Positions 50,998 to 61,022 of a DNA stretch of 64,000 nucleotides are shown here, one piece after another (within the stretch, counting starts at the first letter, position 1; each line of letters opens with the position of its first letter). The position numbers were made by a program, and so were the translations under genes. The DNA comes from an uncultured Afifella sp. GTDB lineage: Bacteria; Pseudomonadota; Alphaproteobacteria; Rhizobiales; Afifellaceae. The notes beneath the pieces were generated by a model that saw only the letters and a list, made by a program, of their open reading frames with translations, did no database searches and was not told the DNA's origin. The stretch covers positions 1 through 64,000 of the forward strand of contig CAMYKZ010000010.1 of NCBI GenBank assembly GCA_947259045.1, written 5' to 3'.

Positions 50998-53748
50998 TCA
51001 GGCGGCCTGCTGGGCGCCGACCAGATTGCGCAGCACATAATGCAGAATGCCGCCATTGCGGTAATATTCCATCTCGTCTTCCGTATCGATGCGGACAAGA
51101 AGCGGTATGGTTTTCTGCGAACCGTCGGCGAAGCGGATGCTCGCCTCGATCGTCTGGCGCGGCGAAATTCCGGCCAGGCCGGCGATGCTGACTTCTTCCT
51201 GGCCGGTAATGCCAACAGACTGCCAGCTTGTGCCGTCCTCAAACACCAGCGGCAGCACGCCCATGCCGATCAGGTTGGAGCGGTGGATGCGTTCGAATGA
51301 CTGGGCGATCACCGCCCGCACGCCGAGCAGTCTGGTCCCCTTGGCAGCCCAGTCGCGCGACGAGCCGGTGCCGTATTCCTTGCCGGCAAAGACGACAAGG
51401 GGAACGCCGGCCTCGACATATTTCATTGCCGCATCATAGATCGGCAGGGTTTCGCCGTTATAGGCGGTCACGCCGCCTTCAATGCCGGGCACCATCTGGT
51501 TCTTGATGCGGATATTGGCAAACGTGCCGCGCATCATCACCTCGTGGTTGCCGCGCCGCGAACCGTATGAGTTGAACTCGTTCGGCCGCACCTGGTGCGA
51601 TGCCAGATAATCACCGGCAGGCCCGTCGCGCTTGATGGCGCCGGCCGGCGAAATATGGTCGGTGGTGATGGAATCCTGGAAAAGTCCGAGCACCCGGGCA
51701 TCGACGACATCCTCAACCTCGTCCGGCTGCATCGTCATGCCTTCGAAATAGGGCGGGTTCTGCACATAGGTCGATGAGGACGGCCATGCATAGGTCATGC
51801 CGCCTTCCACCTCAATCTTCTGCCAGTGTTCGTCGCCCTTGAAGACATCTCCGTAGCGGGTCCGGAACATCTCCTCGTTGACAACAGTGCGCACAACTTC
51901 GGCAATCTCGGCCGACGACGGCCAGATATCTTTCAGATAGACCGGTTCGCCGTTCTGGTCATTGCCGAGCGATTCGCGGCTGATGTCGACCGTCATCGAC
52001 CCGACCAGTGCGTAGGCGACGACCAGCGGCGGCGAGGCCAGGTAATTCGCCTGAACGTCGGGATTGACCCGGCCTTCGAAATTGCGGTTGCCCGACAAAA
52101 CCGAGCAGGCGACGATATCATGTTCGGCGATTGCCGCTGAAATTGGCTCCGGCAGCGGCCCGGAATTTCCAATGCAAGTGGTGCAGCCATAACCGACAAG
52201 GTCAAATCCGAGGGCGTCGAGATCGTCCTGCAGGCCGGCCTTTTCCAGATAATCCGTCACGACCTGGGATCCCGGGGCGAGTGATGTCTTGACCCATGGT
52301 TTGACCTCAAGCCCCTTCTGGCGGGCATTGCGGGCCAGCAGCCCGGCCCCGACCAGCACGCTCGGGTTGGATGTGTTGGTGCATGAAGTGATCGCGGCGA
52401 TGACAATGTGACCGTCGCGGATCTTGTAATCGGCCCCGGCAACGGGCCCTTCCTTTTCCAACTTCGGAAACGACCCGCCGCCTTCTTCCACCATGTCGGA
52501 TTTATCGCCGCCGCCATTGACGCCGCGAATCTCGGCAAGCGCCGTTGCAAAGGCCGGAGCCGCTGTGTCGAGTGTCACCCTGTCCTGCGGGCGTTTTGGC
52601 CCGGCGATCGAGGGCACCACGTCGGCCAGATCCAGTTCCATCGTATCGGTAAAGGCCGGGTCGGGCGTATCGTCTCCGCGCCACATGCCCTGGGCCTTGG
52701 CGTAGGCTTCCACAAGTGCGATGCGGTCCTTGTCGCGGCCGGTGGCCGTCAGATAGGCCAGCGTGTCCTTGTCGACCGGGAAAAATCCGCAGGTCGCGCC
52801 GTATTCCGGCGCCATATTGGCAATGGTCGCCTGATCTTCCAGCGACAGGTTCGACAGGCCGGGGCCGAAGAATTCGACAAACTTGCCGACAACACCACGG
52901 CCGCGCAGCATCTGGGTCACCGTCAGCACAAGATCCGTTGCTGTCGTGCCTTCGGGCAGTTTGCCGCTCAGCTTGAAGCCGACAACTTCCGGGATCAGCA
53001 TGGAAATCGGCTGGCCAAGCATTGCGGCCTCCGCCTCAATGCCGCCGACGCCCCAGCCGAGCACGGACAGGCCGTTGACCATGGTGGTATGGGAATCGGT
53101 GCCGACCAGCGTGTCGGGATAGGCATAGGTCACCGTTTCGCCATCCTCACGGTCTTCGCGCGTCCAGACCGTCTGGGAGAGATATTCCAGATTGACCTGG
53201 TGGCAGATGCCGGTACCCGGCGGCACAACGCGGAAGTTGGAAAACGCTTCCTGGCCCCAGCGCAGGAACGTGTAGCGCTCGCCGTTGCGCTCATATTCCC
53301 TGTCGACATTCTTGCCGAATGCATCCGGACTGCCGAAAAAATCGACCATCACCGAATGGTCGATGACCAGATCGACGGGAACCTGGGGATTGATGACCTT
53401 GGGGTCGCCGCCAAGGTTGGATGTTGCGTCGCGCATGGCGGCAAGATCCACCACGGCCGGCACGCCGGTGAAATCCTGCATCAGTACGCGGGCAGGCCGA
53501 TAGGCGATCTCCCGGTCCGACCGGCGCTCTTTCATCCAGTCGGCAACGGCCCGGATATCGTCAGCGGTAACGGAGCGGCCGTCTTCGAAACGCAGCAGGT
53601 TTTCCAGAAGCACCTTGAGCGAGAAGGGCAGGCGGGCAATGCCCTCCAGGCCGTTCTTTTCAGCTTCCGTCAGCGAATAATAGGTGTAGGACTTGCCGCC
53701 GACGTCTATGGTTCGGCGGGCATTAAAGGAATCGAGTGATTTTGTCAT
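50998..53748 (-). CDS. acnA: Aconitate hydratase A
   Basis: 916 residues from ATG 53748 ([26 protein letters not shown]). It interconverts citrate and isocitrate in the TCA cycle. The three iron-sulfur cysteines are in the pattern C...Cxx[12 protein letters not shown] (~residue 470) and [14 protein letters not shown] (~535-541). Also present are the substrate-site [23 protein letters not shown] and, in the swivelling domain, [16 protein letters not shown]. The length and these motifs fit the AcnA/IRP1 branch. The gene is transcribed away from the ccm operon. Confidence 0.98.
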   Translation of the reverse strand: MTKSLDSFNARRTIDVGGKSYTYYSLTEAEKNGLEGIARLPFSLKVLLENLLRFEDGRSVTADDIRAVADWMKERRSDREIAYRPARVLMQDFTGVPAVVDLAAMRDATSNLGGDPKVINPQVPVDLVIDHSVMVDFFGSPDAFGKNVDREYERNGERYTFLRWGQEAFSNFRVVPPGTGICHQVNLEYLSQTVWTREDREDGETVTYAYPDTLVGTDSHTTMVNGLSVLGWGVGGIEAEAAMLGQPISMLIPEVVGFKLSGKLPEGTTATDLVLTVTQMLRGRGVVGKFVEFFGPGLSNLSLEDQATIANMAPEYGATCGFFPVDKDTLAYLTATGRDKDRIALVEAYAKAQGMWRGDDTPDPAFTDTMELDLADVVPSIAGPKRPQDRVTLDTAAPAFATALAEIRGVNGGGDKSDMVEEGGGSFPKLEKEGPVAGADYKIRDGHIVIAAITSCTNTSNPSVLVGAGLLARNARQKGLEVKPWVKTSLAPGSQVVTDYLEKAGLQDDLDALGFDLVGYGCTTCIGNSGPLPEPISAAIAEHDIVACSVLSGNRNFEGRVNPDVQANYLASPPLVVAYALVGSMTVDISRESLGNDQNGEPVYLKDIWPSSAEIAEVVRTVVNEEMFRTRYGDVFKGDEHWQKIEVEGGMTYAWPSSSTYVQNPPYFEGMTMQPDEVEDVVDARVLGLFQDSITTDHISPAGAIKRDGPAGDYLASHQVRPNEFNSYGSRRGNHEVMMRGTFANIRIKNQMVPGIEGGVTAYNGETLPIYDAAMKYVEAGVPLVVFAGKEYGTGSSRDWAAKGTRLLGVRAVIAQSFERIHRSNLIGMGVLPLVFEDGTSWQSVGITGQEEVSIAGLAGISPRQTIEASIRFADGSQKTIPLLVRIDTEDEMEYYRNGGILHYVLRNLVGAQQAA

Positions 53749-53933
53749 GAATGGCTCCTTGCAAAGACAATTGAACCTGTCGCCACCGGTCGCGGATCCA
53801 ACCGCGCAAACGGGATCGACATGATCAGGCTGCGGGAGCCGACGAGGAGGAGCGCCTGCCGCCGTCGGGTTGCGCTGCATATAATGGATTTTGTAAGGCG
53901 ATACCAGATGCTAGTAGGGCGGAACACCGATTC

Positions 53934-54575
53934 TTGGCAAACGGATTGATCAAATTTCCGGAAATCACCGTAACGGCAGATGCGCTTGGCTGCGAACGCG
54001 GCGGCCGGGAGGTTTTTCGCGACGTCAGTTTTTCCGTCGGTGCCGGGCAAATGCTGGCGATAACAGGTCCGAACGGCGCGGGGAAATCGAGCCTGCTCAG
54101 GATACTGGCTGGATTGCTTCGCCCGGCAAACGGCCGGGTCGCGCTGACGCCAGCGGACATCATTCATGACGATGATCAGCAGACCACGCACTATTTCGGC
54201 CATCAGGACGGATTCAAGGACGCAATGAGCCTGCTGGAAAACCTCGTCTTCTGGTGCCGGATATATGCCGGGAACGCCGATCGGCGCGCGATCGCCGATG
54301 CCGCAGGGCGGTTTGGCCTTGATCATGCGCTCGAACTGCCTCTCGGCGTGTTTTCAGCCGGCCAGCGCCGCCGGGCGGGGCTTGCCCGCATGATCCTGTC
54401 GCCGCGCCCGCTTTGGCTGCTGGACGAGCCGACATCGGCGCTGGACAAGGACGGTGAGGCCGGGCTTGGCGCCATGATGAGGGATCATCTGGCGAATCGC
54501 GGGCTGATTGTCGCCGCCACCCATCTTGCGCTGCCGGTCAAGCCGGATCTGACATTGAACATGGCGCCGGCATGA
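53934..54575 (+). CDS. ccmA: Heme exporter ATP-binding protein CcmA
   Basis: 213 residues. TTG 53934 is the only start that keeps the family N-terminus (ITVTADALGCERGGREVFRDVSFSVGAGQML). Walker A TGPNGAGKSSLLRILAG, signature FSAGQRRRAGLARMIL, Walker B WLLDEPTSALDKDG. With CcmB, CcmC and CcmD it forms the System I complex that frees holo-CcmE for cytochrome c maturation. It overlaps ccmB by ATGA and is the first gene of ccmABCDG. Confidence 0.95.
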   Translation: MANGLIKFPEITVTADALGCERGGREVFRDVSFSVGAGQMLAITGPNGAGKSSLLRILAGLLRPANGRVALTPADIIHDDDQQTTHYFGHQDGFKDAMSLLENLVFWCRIYAGNADRRAIADAAGRFGLDHALELPLGVFSAGQRRRAGLARMILSPRPLWLLDEPTSALDKDGEAGLGAMMRDHLANRGLIVAATHLALPVKPDLTLNMAPA

Positions 54576-55240
54576 GCGGCCTGGCGGCGATCATCATCCA
54601 GACCTTGCGTCTCAGCCTGCGCGCCGGCGGCGGTGCGCTGGTCGGTCTGGTATTTTTTCTGGCCGTTGTTGCCGTGGTGCCGTTCGGCGTCGGTCCGGAT
54701 CTCAATCTTCTGGCGCGGATCGGCCCGGCGATTTTATGGATCGGGGTTCTGCTTGCCTCCCTGCTCGGGCTTGAGCGGCTGTTTGCAGCCGATTGCGAGG
54801 ACGGGTTCCTCGACCTTTATATAACATCCGGCGAACCGCTGGTTTTTCTGATGCTGGGCCGCTCCATCGGCCACTGGATCGCCACCGGGCTGCCGATCGT
54901 GATCGCAGCGCCTGTGCTTGGACTGATGCTCAACCTGTCGCCGGTGGCGATTGCCGCCGTCACAGTGACGTTGCTTGCCGGTTCGCCGGCGTTGACATTC
55001 ATCGGTTCGGTCGGCGCCGCCCTGACGGCGGGGCTGCAGCGCGGCGGCATGCTGATTGCCGTGCTTGTGCTGCCGCTCAGCGTTCCTGTGCTGATTTTCG
55101 GTGTGCTCGCGACAAATGGCGCGGTTTACGACCCTGAGCCTTTTACGCCACCCTTTCTCATCCTGTGCGCTTTCACGCTGGTATCATGTGTTGTCGCGCC
55201 GATTGCCGGTGCACTGGCGCTGAAGGTCGCACTTGAATAA
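54572..55240 (+). CDS. ccmB: Heme exporter membrane protein CcmB
   Basis: 222 residues, six membrane helices. Typical segments are LIFFLAVVAVVPFGVGPDLNLLARIGPAILWIGVLLASLLGLERLFAADCEDG (here VFFLAVVAVVPFGVG..), ATGLPIVIAAPVLGLMLNL and GSPALTFIGSVGAALTAGLQRGGMLIAVLVLPLSVPVLIFG. It is the permease partner of CcmA. Followed after 69 bp by ccmC. Confidence 0.95.
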   Translation: MSGLAAIIIQTLRLSLRAGGGALVGLVFFLAVVAVVPFGVGPDLNLLARIGPAILWIGVLLASLLGLERLFAADCEDGFLDLYITSGEPLVFLMLGRSIGHWIATGLPIVIAAPVLGLMLNLSPVAIAAVTVTLLAGSPALTFIGSVGAALTAGLQRGGMLIAVLVLPLSVPVLIFGVLATNGAVYDPEPFTPPFLILCAFTLVSCVVAPIAGALALKVALE

Positions 55241-55309
55241 AACCGGTAATGAAGTGCTTGTGATCGCGATGATATTGCAGCCGGTCCCCGGCGAAACTAA
55301 TAAGAGCCC

Positions 55310-56077
55310 ATGGCAATTATAAATCAACTGGCCAATCCGACACGGTTTCTCGCACTTTCGGGGCGGATTCTGCCGTGGCTGGCCATATTGAGCGGGCTCG
55401 TCCTTCTGGCCGGCCTTTATCTCAGTTTTTTCGTCGCCCCTGCCGACTACCAGCAGGGCGACAGCGTACGGATCATGTTCATTCATGTGCCCTCGGCATG
55501 GCTTGCCATGTTCTGTTATTCGCTGATGGCGCTGTCGTCGATCGGCAGCCTGGTATGGCGCCATCCGCTGGCTGATGTCGCCGCCCGGGCCGCCGCGCCG
55601 CTGGGCGCCGCGTTCACCTTCCTGGCGCTGTTTACCGGTTCGGTCTGGGGCAAGCCGATGTGGGGCACCTGGTGGGTGTGGGATGCGCGGCTGACATCGG
55701 TGCTGGTGCTGTTCATCATGTATCTCGGGCTGATTGCCCTGTGGCGCGCTTATGACGATCCAAGCCGCGCGGCACGGGTGGCGGCGGTGCTGACGCTTGT
55801 CGGTTTCATCAATATTCCGATCATCAAATTCTCTGTCGACTGGTGGAACACGCTGCATCAGCCCGCCAGCGTGATGCGGCTCGACGGCCCGACCATCCAC
55901 GCATCCATGCTGTGGCCACTGCTGGTTATGGCAGTGGCGTTCACGCTGATTTTTCTGACGCTGCATCTTGCGGCGATGCGGGCGGAAGTGTTTCGCCGCC
56001 GGGTGCGCACGGCGCAGTTGATGGCGGCGCGGCAGCCGTCGGCCGGCATTGCGACGGCAGCGGTGGCGCACGGATGA
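55310..56077 (+). CDS. ccmC: Heme handling protein CcmC
   Basis: 255 residues, six membrane helices. The conserved tryptophan-rich signature GSVWGKPMWGTWWVWDARLTSVLVLFIMYLG sits in the periplasmic loop, and the flanking histidines (FIHVPSAWLAMF and LDGPTIHASMLWPLL) are the heme ligands of the family. It passes heme to CcmE. ATGA overlap with ccmD. Confidence 0.97.
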   Translation: MAIINQLANPTRFLALSGRILPWLAILSGLVLLAGLYLSFFVAPADYQQGDSVRIMFIHVPSAWLAMFCYSLMALSSIGSLVWRHPLADVAARAAAPLGAAFTFLALFTGSVWGKPMWGTWWVWDARLTSVLVLFIMYLGLIALWRAYDDPSRAARVAAVLTLVGFINIPIIKFSVDWWNTLHQPASVMRLDGPTIHASMLWPLLVMAVAFTLIFLTLHLAAMRAEVFRRRVRTAQLMAARQPSAGIATAAVAHG

Positions 56078-56280
56078 CCCATTCCGGCTTTATCCTTGCC
56101 GCCTACCTGGCCGGCGCGCTGGTGATTGGCGGCCTGACATTGTGGGTCGTGCTCGACAACCGCTTGCAGCAACGAAAATTGCGGCAACTTGAAGCCGACG
56201 GCCTGCGCCGCCGCTCTTCCGGCGACCGCGGCGGCAAGGATACACCCGGTTCGCAATTATCCGGTTTGGAGAGCCGATGA
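56074..56280 (+). CDS. ccmD: CcmD, small membrane protein of the heme exporter
   Basis: 68 residues. One N-terminal helix (FILAAYLAGALVIGGLTLWVVLD) with the typical HSGFILAAY start and a basic cytoplasmic tail (NRLQQRKLRQLEADGLRRRS). It starts inside the ccmC stop codon (ATGA) and its own stop overlaps the ccmG start (ATGA), so the whole block is translationally coupled. It links CcmABC to CcmE. The tail is somewhat longer than in E. coli. Confidence 0.93.
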   Translation: MTHSGFILAAYLAGALVIGGLTLWVVLDNRLQQRKLRQLEADGLRRRSSGDRGGKDTPGSQLSGLESR

Positions 56281-56915
56281 CCGGGAATATGCAGGAAAAC
56301 CAAGGTCAGGCGAAAGCGCCTGAAGGGGGACAGGCGAGGCCGCGGGCAAGGCTTGCCGCGATGATGCCGTTGATGGCATTTCTGGCGCTTGCGGGCCTGT
56401 TTGCCTATCAGCTTTACGCGGTCGGCCAGAACCCGGACCGCAATTCGCGCATTCCCTCAGCCCTGATCAACAAGCCTGTGCCTGAATTCAACCTGCCGCA
56501 ACTGGCCGGCGTGCCGGGCAACGGGCTGAACGATCGGTTGCTCAGCTCCGGGCTTCATGTCGTCAATGTCTGGGCGTCCTGGTGCGTGCCGTGCCGGCGC
56601 GAACATCCGGTTCTGATGGAGCTTGCCAAGGATCAGCGATTCCAGATGGCGGGGCTCAATTACAAGGACATTGACGAAAACGCCCGCCGGTTTCTCGGCA
56701 ATCTCGGCAATCCGTACCAGCGTGTCGGATCGGATCCGGACGGCCGGTCCGGTATCGACTGGGGCGTCTACGGGGTGCCTGAAACCTTCATCGTCAAGGA
56801 TGGCGTGATTGTCTACAAATTCATCGGTCCGCTGTCGGAAACAAGTGTGAAATCGCAATTCCTGCCGGCGATCGAGCGGGCGATATCGGGAACTGCGTCG
56901 GAACAGACAGAGTAA
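56277..56915 (+). CDS. ccmG: CcmG/DsbE thiol:disulfide oxidoreductase
   Basis: 212 residues. One membrane anchor (MMPLMAFLALAGLFAYQLYAVG) precedes a periplasmic thioredoxin fold with the active site NVWASWCVPCRREHPVLMELA (CVPC) and the cis-proline region YGVPETFIVKDG. It keeps apocytochrome c haem-binding cysteines reduced. The expected CcmE, CcmF and CcmH genes are not in this window. Confidence 0.95.
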   Translation: MTGNMQENQGQAKAPEGGQARPRARLAAMMPLMAFLALAGLFAYQLYAVGQNPDRNSRIPSALINKPVPEFNLPQLAGVPGNGLNDRLLSSGLHVVNVWASWCVPCRREHPVLMELAKDQRFQMAGLNYKDIDENARRFLGNLGNPYQRVGSDPDGRSGIDWGVYGVPETFIVKDGVIVYKFIGPLSETSVKSQFLPAIERAISGTASEQTE

Positions 56916-56947
56916 TACCAAAGGTCCTTATCAAGGACCTTTGGTAT
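56915..56947. repeat. Perfect 15-bp inverted repeat after ccmG
   Basis: ATACCAAAGGTCCTT (56915-56929) and AAGGACCTTTGGTAT (56933-56947) are exact complements around ATC. The left arm begins in the last base of the ccmG stop. It could terminate or protect the ccm transcript, or be a copy of a dispersed palindromic repeat; a partial look-alike (gacctttgtatat) is at 16078-16090. Confidence 0.8.
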
Positions 56948-56991
56948 GAATCCGGACTTGCCTGATTTCCGTGCCGCGTTAACTGTCAGTC

Positions 56992-57534
56992 ATGAGCAAG
57001 ATAGATCCTCATTTTCGAACCTGCGTGCCCGATGGCGACGAGCGTGAACGCCTTGTCTGCGGCCATTGCGGTTTTGTCGATTACGACAATCCGCGCATTG
57101 TCGTCGGCAGCGTCGTTCGCCATGACGGGCGGTTTCTTCTGTGCCGGCGGGCCATCGATCCGCGCAAGGGATTGTGGACGCTGCCGGCGGGTTTTCTGGA
57201 ACATGGCGAAACGCCCGGCGAAGGCGCCATGCGTGAAGCCCGGGAAGAAGCCAATGCCAGGATCAGCATTTCCGCAGTGCTGGCGATCTATACGATCCGC
57301 CATCTTGGCCAGATCCAGATCATGCATCGGGCCGGCCTGCAAACACCTGACTTTTCCGCAGGGCCGGAAAGCCTGGAAGTCCGGCTTTTCAGTTGGAGCG
57401 AGATTCCCTGGGACAAGATCGCATTTCCATCCGTCATCTGGGCGCTGCAACAGGACAGGATCGCCGCTTCTGAAGGTCTGGGCGCGCCGTTTTCAAACCC
57501 GGATGATGAAGATGGCTCGTTGATTGCCGGTTGA
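56992..57534 (+). CDS. NUDIX hydrolase with N-terminal zinc ribbon (NudC-like)
   Basis: 180 residues. A short zinc-ribbon pair (RLVCGHCGFVDYDNPRIVV) is followed by the NUDIX box GFLEHGETPGEGAMREAREEANARI, in which the usual final glycine (EExGU) is replaced by N-A; the catalytic RE..EE residues are kept. Such enzymes cleave nucleoside diphosphates such as NADH, ADP-ribose or FAD. Substrate not determinable. Confidence 0.9.
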   Translation: MSKIDPHFRTCVPDGDERERLVCGHCGFVDYDNPRIVVGSVVRHDGRFLLCRRAIDPRKGLWTLPAGFLEHGETPGEGAMREAREEANARISISAVLAIYTIRHLGQIQIMHRAGLQTPDFSAGPESLEVRLFSWSEIPWDKIAFPSVIWALQQDRIAASEGLGAPFSNPDDEDGSLIAG

Positions 57535-57682
57535 ATTCTGTCTTCATTGTTTCATTTCGAAACAGAACCGGGCTTTTGTTGACGAATTGTTAGTCTAATC
57601 GATTCACCGTGATTCTGGTTAACAGTTGATTTGCGAAAGGTTTTGTTCATTTTACGTCAGCGGTATTTGGAGGCTGGTAAAA

Positions 57683-58432
57683 ATGAGTGGATCTTTAAAG
57701 AAACCACAATCATTCGGAAAATGTGACAAGGACGCAGCATGGTCGCGTGTCATGCGCGCCCAGTGCAGCTTGAGCCCGTCGGCTGCGCGGATCGGTGCGG
57801 CGATGTCGATGCTTGCAGGCGTGGGGTTTTTTCTCGCCCTTGATGCCAAGACATTGGCGTTTGCGGAGGGCTATCAGGGATTATGGCTTTTGCCACGAGG
57901 CATGGAAAGCGTGCTGACATCGATCCCGAGCGCAATCAGTGCGGCGCTGATGATTATTCTGATGCTGATCAGCTTTCAGACAATCGTGCGACTGGTGTCG
58001 ATGTTCCGTACTGATGAGCCGATTATCGTTGCCGATTATCACGGCCTCGTCGTGCGCGCGAAAACCGGTCCGGCCGGTTTCAACTGGACTGATATCGAGC
58101 GCGTTCGTGATTTGCCGGGGATGATGATTCTGCGGCTGAAGCCTGGCAGTCACGTCAAGACAAAGTCGGATGTCGTCTGGTCGGGAAGCCTGATCTGGAT
58201 TCCGACAATGTTTCTGGAAGGCGGCGCCCAGGGGCTGATGAACGCAATCGCCCATGTCCGGCCCGATCTGGTGCGGCACTGGTGGCCGGATGTGACCATC
58301 AATGACGGCAAAGAAGACGAAGAAGAACTGGCGATGGTGGGCTTCGGCAAAGCGGCTCAGACGGAAGCGGAAATGCTGAGACTGCATATTCGCGGCAAAT
58401 CGGTCGGCGAAGCGATGCCGGCCCGCCGGTAA
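57683..58432 (+). CDS. Hypothetical membrane protein
   Basis: 249 residues from ATG 57683, with GGAGG 12 nt upstream. Two hydrophobic segments are seen (IGAAMSMLAGVGFFLALDA and SIPSAISAALMIILMLISFQTIVRLVSM), followed by a soluble domain in which EPIIVADYHGLVVRAKTGPAGFNWTDIERVRDLPGMMILRLKPG resembles membrane-associated PH-like/STM3941-like folds. I do not recognise a named family. A terminator follows at 58466. Confidence 0.7.
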   Translation: MSGSLKKPQSFGKCDKDAAWSRVMRAQCSLSPSAARIGAAMSMLAGVGFFLALDAKTLAFAEGYQGLWLLPRGMESVLTSIPSAISAALMIILMLISFQTIVRLVSMFRTDEPIIVADYHGLVVRAKTGPAGFNWTDIERVRDLPGMMILRLKPGSHVKTKSDVVWSGSLIWIPTMFLEGGAQGLMNAIAHVRPDLVRHWWPDVTINDGKEDEEELAMVGFGKAAQTEAEMLRLHIRGKSVGEAMPARR

Positions 58433-58465
58433 CAAGAGATTCCGGGGGCGGGATCTTCAGAGTGG

Positions 58466-58497
58466 AAAAGGGCAGTCCCCGCGGGCTGCCCTTTTTT
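58466..58497 (+). terminator. Rho-independent terminator
   Basis: AAAAGGGCAG (58466-58475) pairs with CTGCCCTTTT (58486-58495) around a GC-rich loop, followed by a T-run (58492-58497). It ends the 57683-58432 transcript. Confidence 0.9.
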
Positions 58498-58569
58498 CGT
58501 TTTCCGTTTGGATCTGATTTGAAAAGAATTTAGAAGTTGTAACCCTAACTCCAAGTAATTCCAAAGCGC

Positions 58570-59067
58570 TCAATTCGCCTGCTCGCTCTCTTTCAGGTCG
58601 TCAATATAAAGGTGGTCGATATACGTGAGTAGTGGGAAATCTATGTGATATTCCAGACCTCCATCGATTTCCTGGACCCTAAGACCAATAGTTGGCCGAA
58701 CTATTGGGTCAGATGCTCCGGCTGTCTCGATTTCGTTTATTACCAACCATTTGTCGAGTGAATTAAACTTCGGCTCCCGTGGCTCGAAATTCGCGTAGAA
58801 CAATCTTTCTGGATAAATTTCGAGAATATCTTTTTTAATCAAAATGCGCGCCACGGAATTCAGTGCTTGATTGACGTTTAGTTCACGTGGTTTTCGGGTG
58901 GAAAATTTATTGATTAAACCAGAGTGATTGTCGGGCGGCGCAAAAAACAATCCATCTATTCCTATTTCGATCCTGAGACATTCAATGCCAGTATGGTTGT
59001 CTATGCTGTACCAGTTTTCATCAACTCCATGTTGACGCTTTAGATATTCCTTGAGCGATAAGCGCAT
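58570..59067 (-). CDS. AT-richer orphan hypothetical protein
   Basis: 165 residues from ATG 59067. Composition differs sharply from the neighbours: codons such as AAA, ATT and TTA are frequent, and the protein is rich in I, N, K, D and E. There is no signal peptide or membrane helix. I recognise no domain; the look (acidic, ending LYIDDLKESEQAN) is like contact-toxin immunity or other accessory proteins, but this is a guess. It sits alone between a terminator and the septation protein gene, which suggests recent acquisition. Confidence 0.6.
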   Translation of the reverse strand: MRLSLKEYLKRQHGVDENWYSIDNHTGIECLRIEIGIDGLFFAPPDNHSGLINKFSTRKPRELNVNQALNSVARILIKKDILEIYPERLFYANFEPREPKFNSLDKWLVINEIETAGASDPIVRPTIGLRVQEIDGGLEYHIDFPLLTYIDHLYIDDLKESEQAN

Positions 59068-59215
59068 TTCAAATTCCAGACAGGCAATTGTGTATCAGAC
59101 CGTCAGTTCTCCACTTTGGTTGACGTTGCAACCCGGCTCCCTTGATCTGGACCGCGGCTTAGGAGAGTCCGTTGATGTTTTGCACTGACCGCCAAAAGCG
59201 AGCCACCGCAGTCTG

Positions 59216-59827
59216 TCAATCCGTCTTGTTTTCCGCTTCGTCGTCCTGCTCAAGCGAATGGCGCATGATCAGCGGCATCTGCGACAGGGTGAAGGCGATG
59301 GAAATCGGCATCATGCCGAACACCTTGAACGACACCCAGAATTCCTCGGAAAAATTGCGCCAGACGATCTCGTTGATCACCGCCAGGACAAAGAAGAAGA
59401 TCCCCCAGCGCATCGTCAGTTTGCGCCATCCTTCGGCATCGAGCTGGAAGACGCTGTCAAAGACGTAACCCAGCAACGAGCGGCCAAAGGCCAGGCCGCC
59501 AAGCAGGATCGTGCCGAACAGCGCGTTGACCACCGTCGGTTTCATCTTGATGAAGGTTTCATCCTGCAGGTAGAGCGTCAGGCCGCCAAAAACCAGGACA
59601 ACGATACCGGTGACCAGCGGCATGATCGCCAGCCGCCTTGTCAGTATCCAGGAGGCTGAAAGGGCGATCGTTATCGCCACCATGAAGGTCCCGGTGGCAG
59701 CGAATATTCCGTATTTGGTATAGGCGAAAAAGAACACGCCCAATGGCCCGAGCTCCAGCGCCATCTTGACGAACGGCTGAACCTCCTTGCGCTCAGGGTC
59801 ACCCGGTTGCCGTTCAAAGATACTCAT
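59216..59827 (-). CDS. yciB: Intracellular septation protein A (YciB/IspZ)
   Basis: 203 residues, five hydrophobic helices. Landmarks are [75 protein letters not shown] and [35 protein letters not shown], as in the YciB family, an inner-membrane protein linked to cell-envelope synthesis and division. It starts inside the ftsY stop (ATGA overlap) and ends the ftsY operon. Confidence 0.95.
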   Translation of the reverse strand: MSIFERQPGDPERKEVQPFVKMALELGPLGVFFFAYTKYGIFAATGTFMVAITIALSASWILTRRLAIMPLVTGIVVLVFGGLTLYLQDETFIKMKPTVVNALFGTILLGGLAFGRSLLGYVFDSVFQLDAEGWRKLTMRWGIFFFVLAVINEIVWRNFSEEFWVSFKVFGMMPISIAFTLSQMPLIMRHSLEQDDEAENKTD

Positions 59828-61020
59828 TCAGTCAATCCTGCTATGGCTTTGGCGAAATCGCCGGCCTGGAACGGCTCCAGATCATCAACGCCTTCGCCGA
59901 CGCCGATAAAATGCACCGGCAGGCCGTGTCTGGCGGCAATCGCCACCAGAATGCCGCCGCGCGCAGTCCCGTCAAGTTTGGTCATCACCAGTCCCGTGAC
60001 GCCGGCGCGCTCGCGGAAAACTTCAACCTGGTTGAGGGCGTTCTGGCCGGTTGTGGCGTCGAGCGTCAATAACACGGCATGCGGTGCGCTGGCGTCATGT
60101 TTGCGGATCACCCGCACAACCTTTTCCAGTTCCGCCATCAGCTCAGTGCGGTTTTGCAGCCGGCCGGCCGTATCGATCAACAATATGTCGGATCCGGCCG
60201 CCTTGGCTTCCTGCATGGCCTCGAAGGCAAGGCCGGCGGCGTCGGCGCCCTGATTGCCGGCAATCACCCGGCTGCCGGTGCGTTCGCCCCAGATTTTCAG
60301 CTGTTCGATCGCTGCGGCCCGGAACGTGTCGCCGGCGGCCAGCATCACCTGATGCCCGTCGGCACGAAACTTGGCGGACAGCTTGCCGATCGTCGTGGTC
60401 TTGCCGGAACCGTTGACGCCGACCATCAGGATCACGAACGGTTTGTGCGCCGTATCGAGAGACATCTTTATCGCCACCGGCGTCAGAACCTTTTCCACCT
60501 CGTCGGCGAGCACGGTGCGCACCTCCTGGTCGCTGATCGTCTTGTCGTAGCGGTCTTTCGCCAGTGCCGCGCTGATCGCCGTTGCTGTTTCAATGCCAAG
60601 ATCGGCCTGGATCAGCACGTCTTCCAGCTCTTCCAGCGTCGCATCGTCAAGCTTCGCCTGGGTAAATATGCCGGTAATGCCGGATGTGATGGCAGTGGAG
60701 GATTTCGACAGGCCGGACCGCAGACGCTGAAACCAGCCGGTTTCTGCCGGCTCGGAAGATGCGGAAGGGGCCGGGTGGTCCGATTGCGGTTTGGGCGCGG
60801 TTTCTGCGATGTCTGCGTTGATGTCTGCGTTGATGTCTGCGGTGATTTCGGGGTTTATCCCGTCTGCAGCCGGATCTGACGCATGTGCCGTTGCAGGCGT
60901 TTCGCCGGATGGCATCGGCGCATCGGAATGTTGCTCGGCGGCAGAATCCGCCGGCAGGTCTTCTGCGGCGTCGCCTTGCAGCAGCCGGCTGAGGAAACCG
61001 CGCTTTTTTGCTTCGCCCAT
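59824..61020 (-). CDS. ftsY: Signal recognition particle receptor FtsY
   Basis: 398 residues. An acidic, low-complexity N-terminal A domain (~1-95, with the repeat [13 protein letters not shown]) leads into the NG domain: [39 protein letters not shown]-loop [18 protein letters not shown] (~residue 203), [16 protein letters not shown] and [10 protein letters not shown]. It receives SRP-ribosome complexes at the inner membrane. Start 61020, 2 bp after the mtaB stop, so the two are cotranscribed. Confidence 0.97.
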   Translation of the reverse strand: MGEAKKRGFLSRLLQGDAAEDLPADSAAEQHSDAPMPSGETPATAHASDPAADGINPEITADINADINADIAETAPKPQSDHPAPSASSEPAETGWFQRLRSGLSKSSTAITSGITGIFTQAKLDDATLEELEDVLIQADLGIETATAISAALAKDRYDKTISDQEVRTVLADEVEKVLTPVAIKMSLDTAHKPFVILMVGVNGSGKTTTIGKLSAKFRADGHQVMLAAGDTFRAAAIEQLKIWGERTGSRVIAGNQGADAAGLAFEAMQEAKAAGSDILLIDTAGRLQNRTELMAELEKVVRVIRKHDASAPHAVLLTLDATTGQNALNQVEVFRERAGVTGLVMTKLDGTARGGILVAIAARHGLPVHFIGVGEGVDDLEPFQAGDFAKAIAGLTE

Positions 61021-61022
61021 TC

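Noticed and set aside
52408-53739. 443-codon plus-strand open frame under acnA
   Set aside because: Antisense shadow of aconitase.
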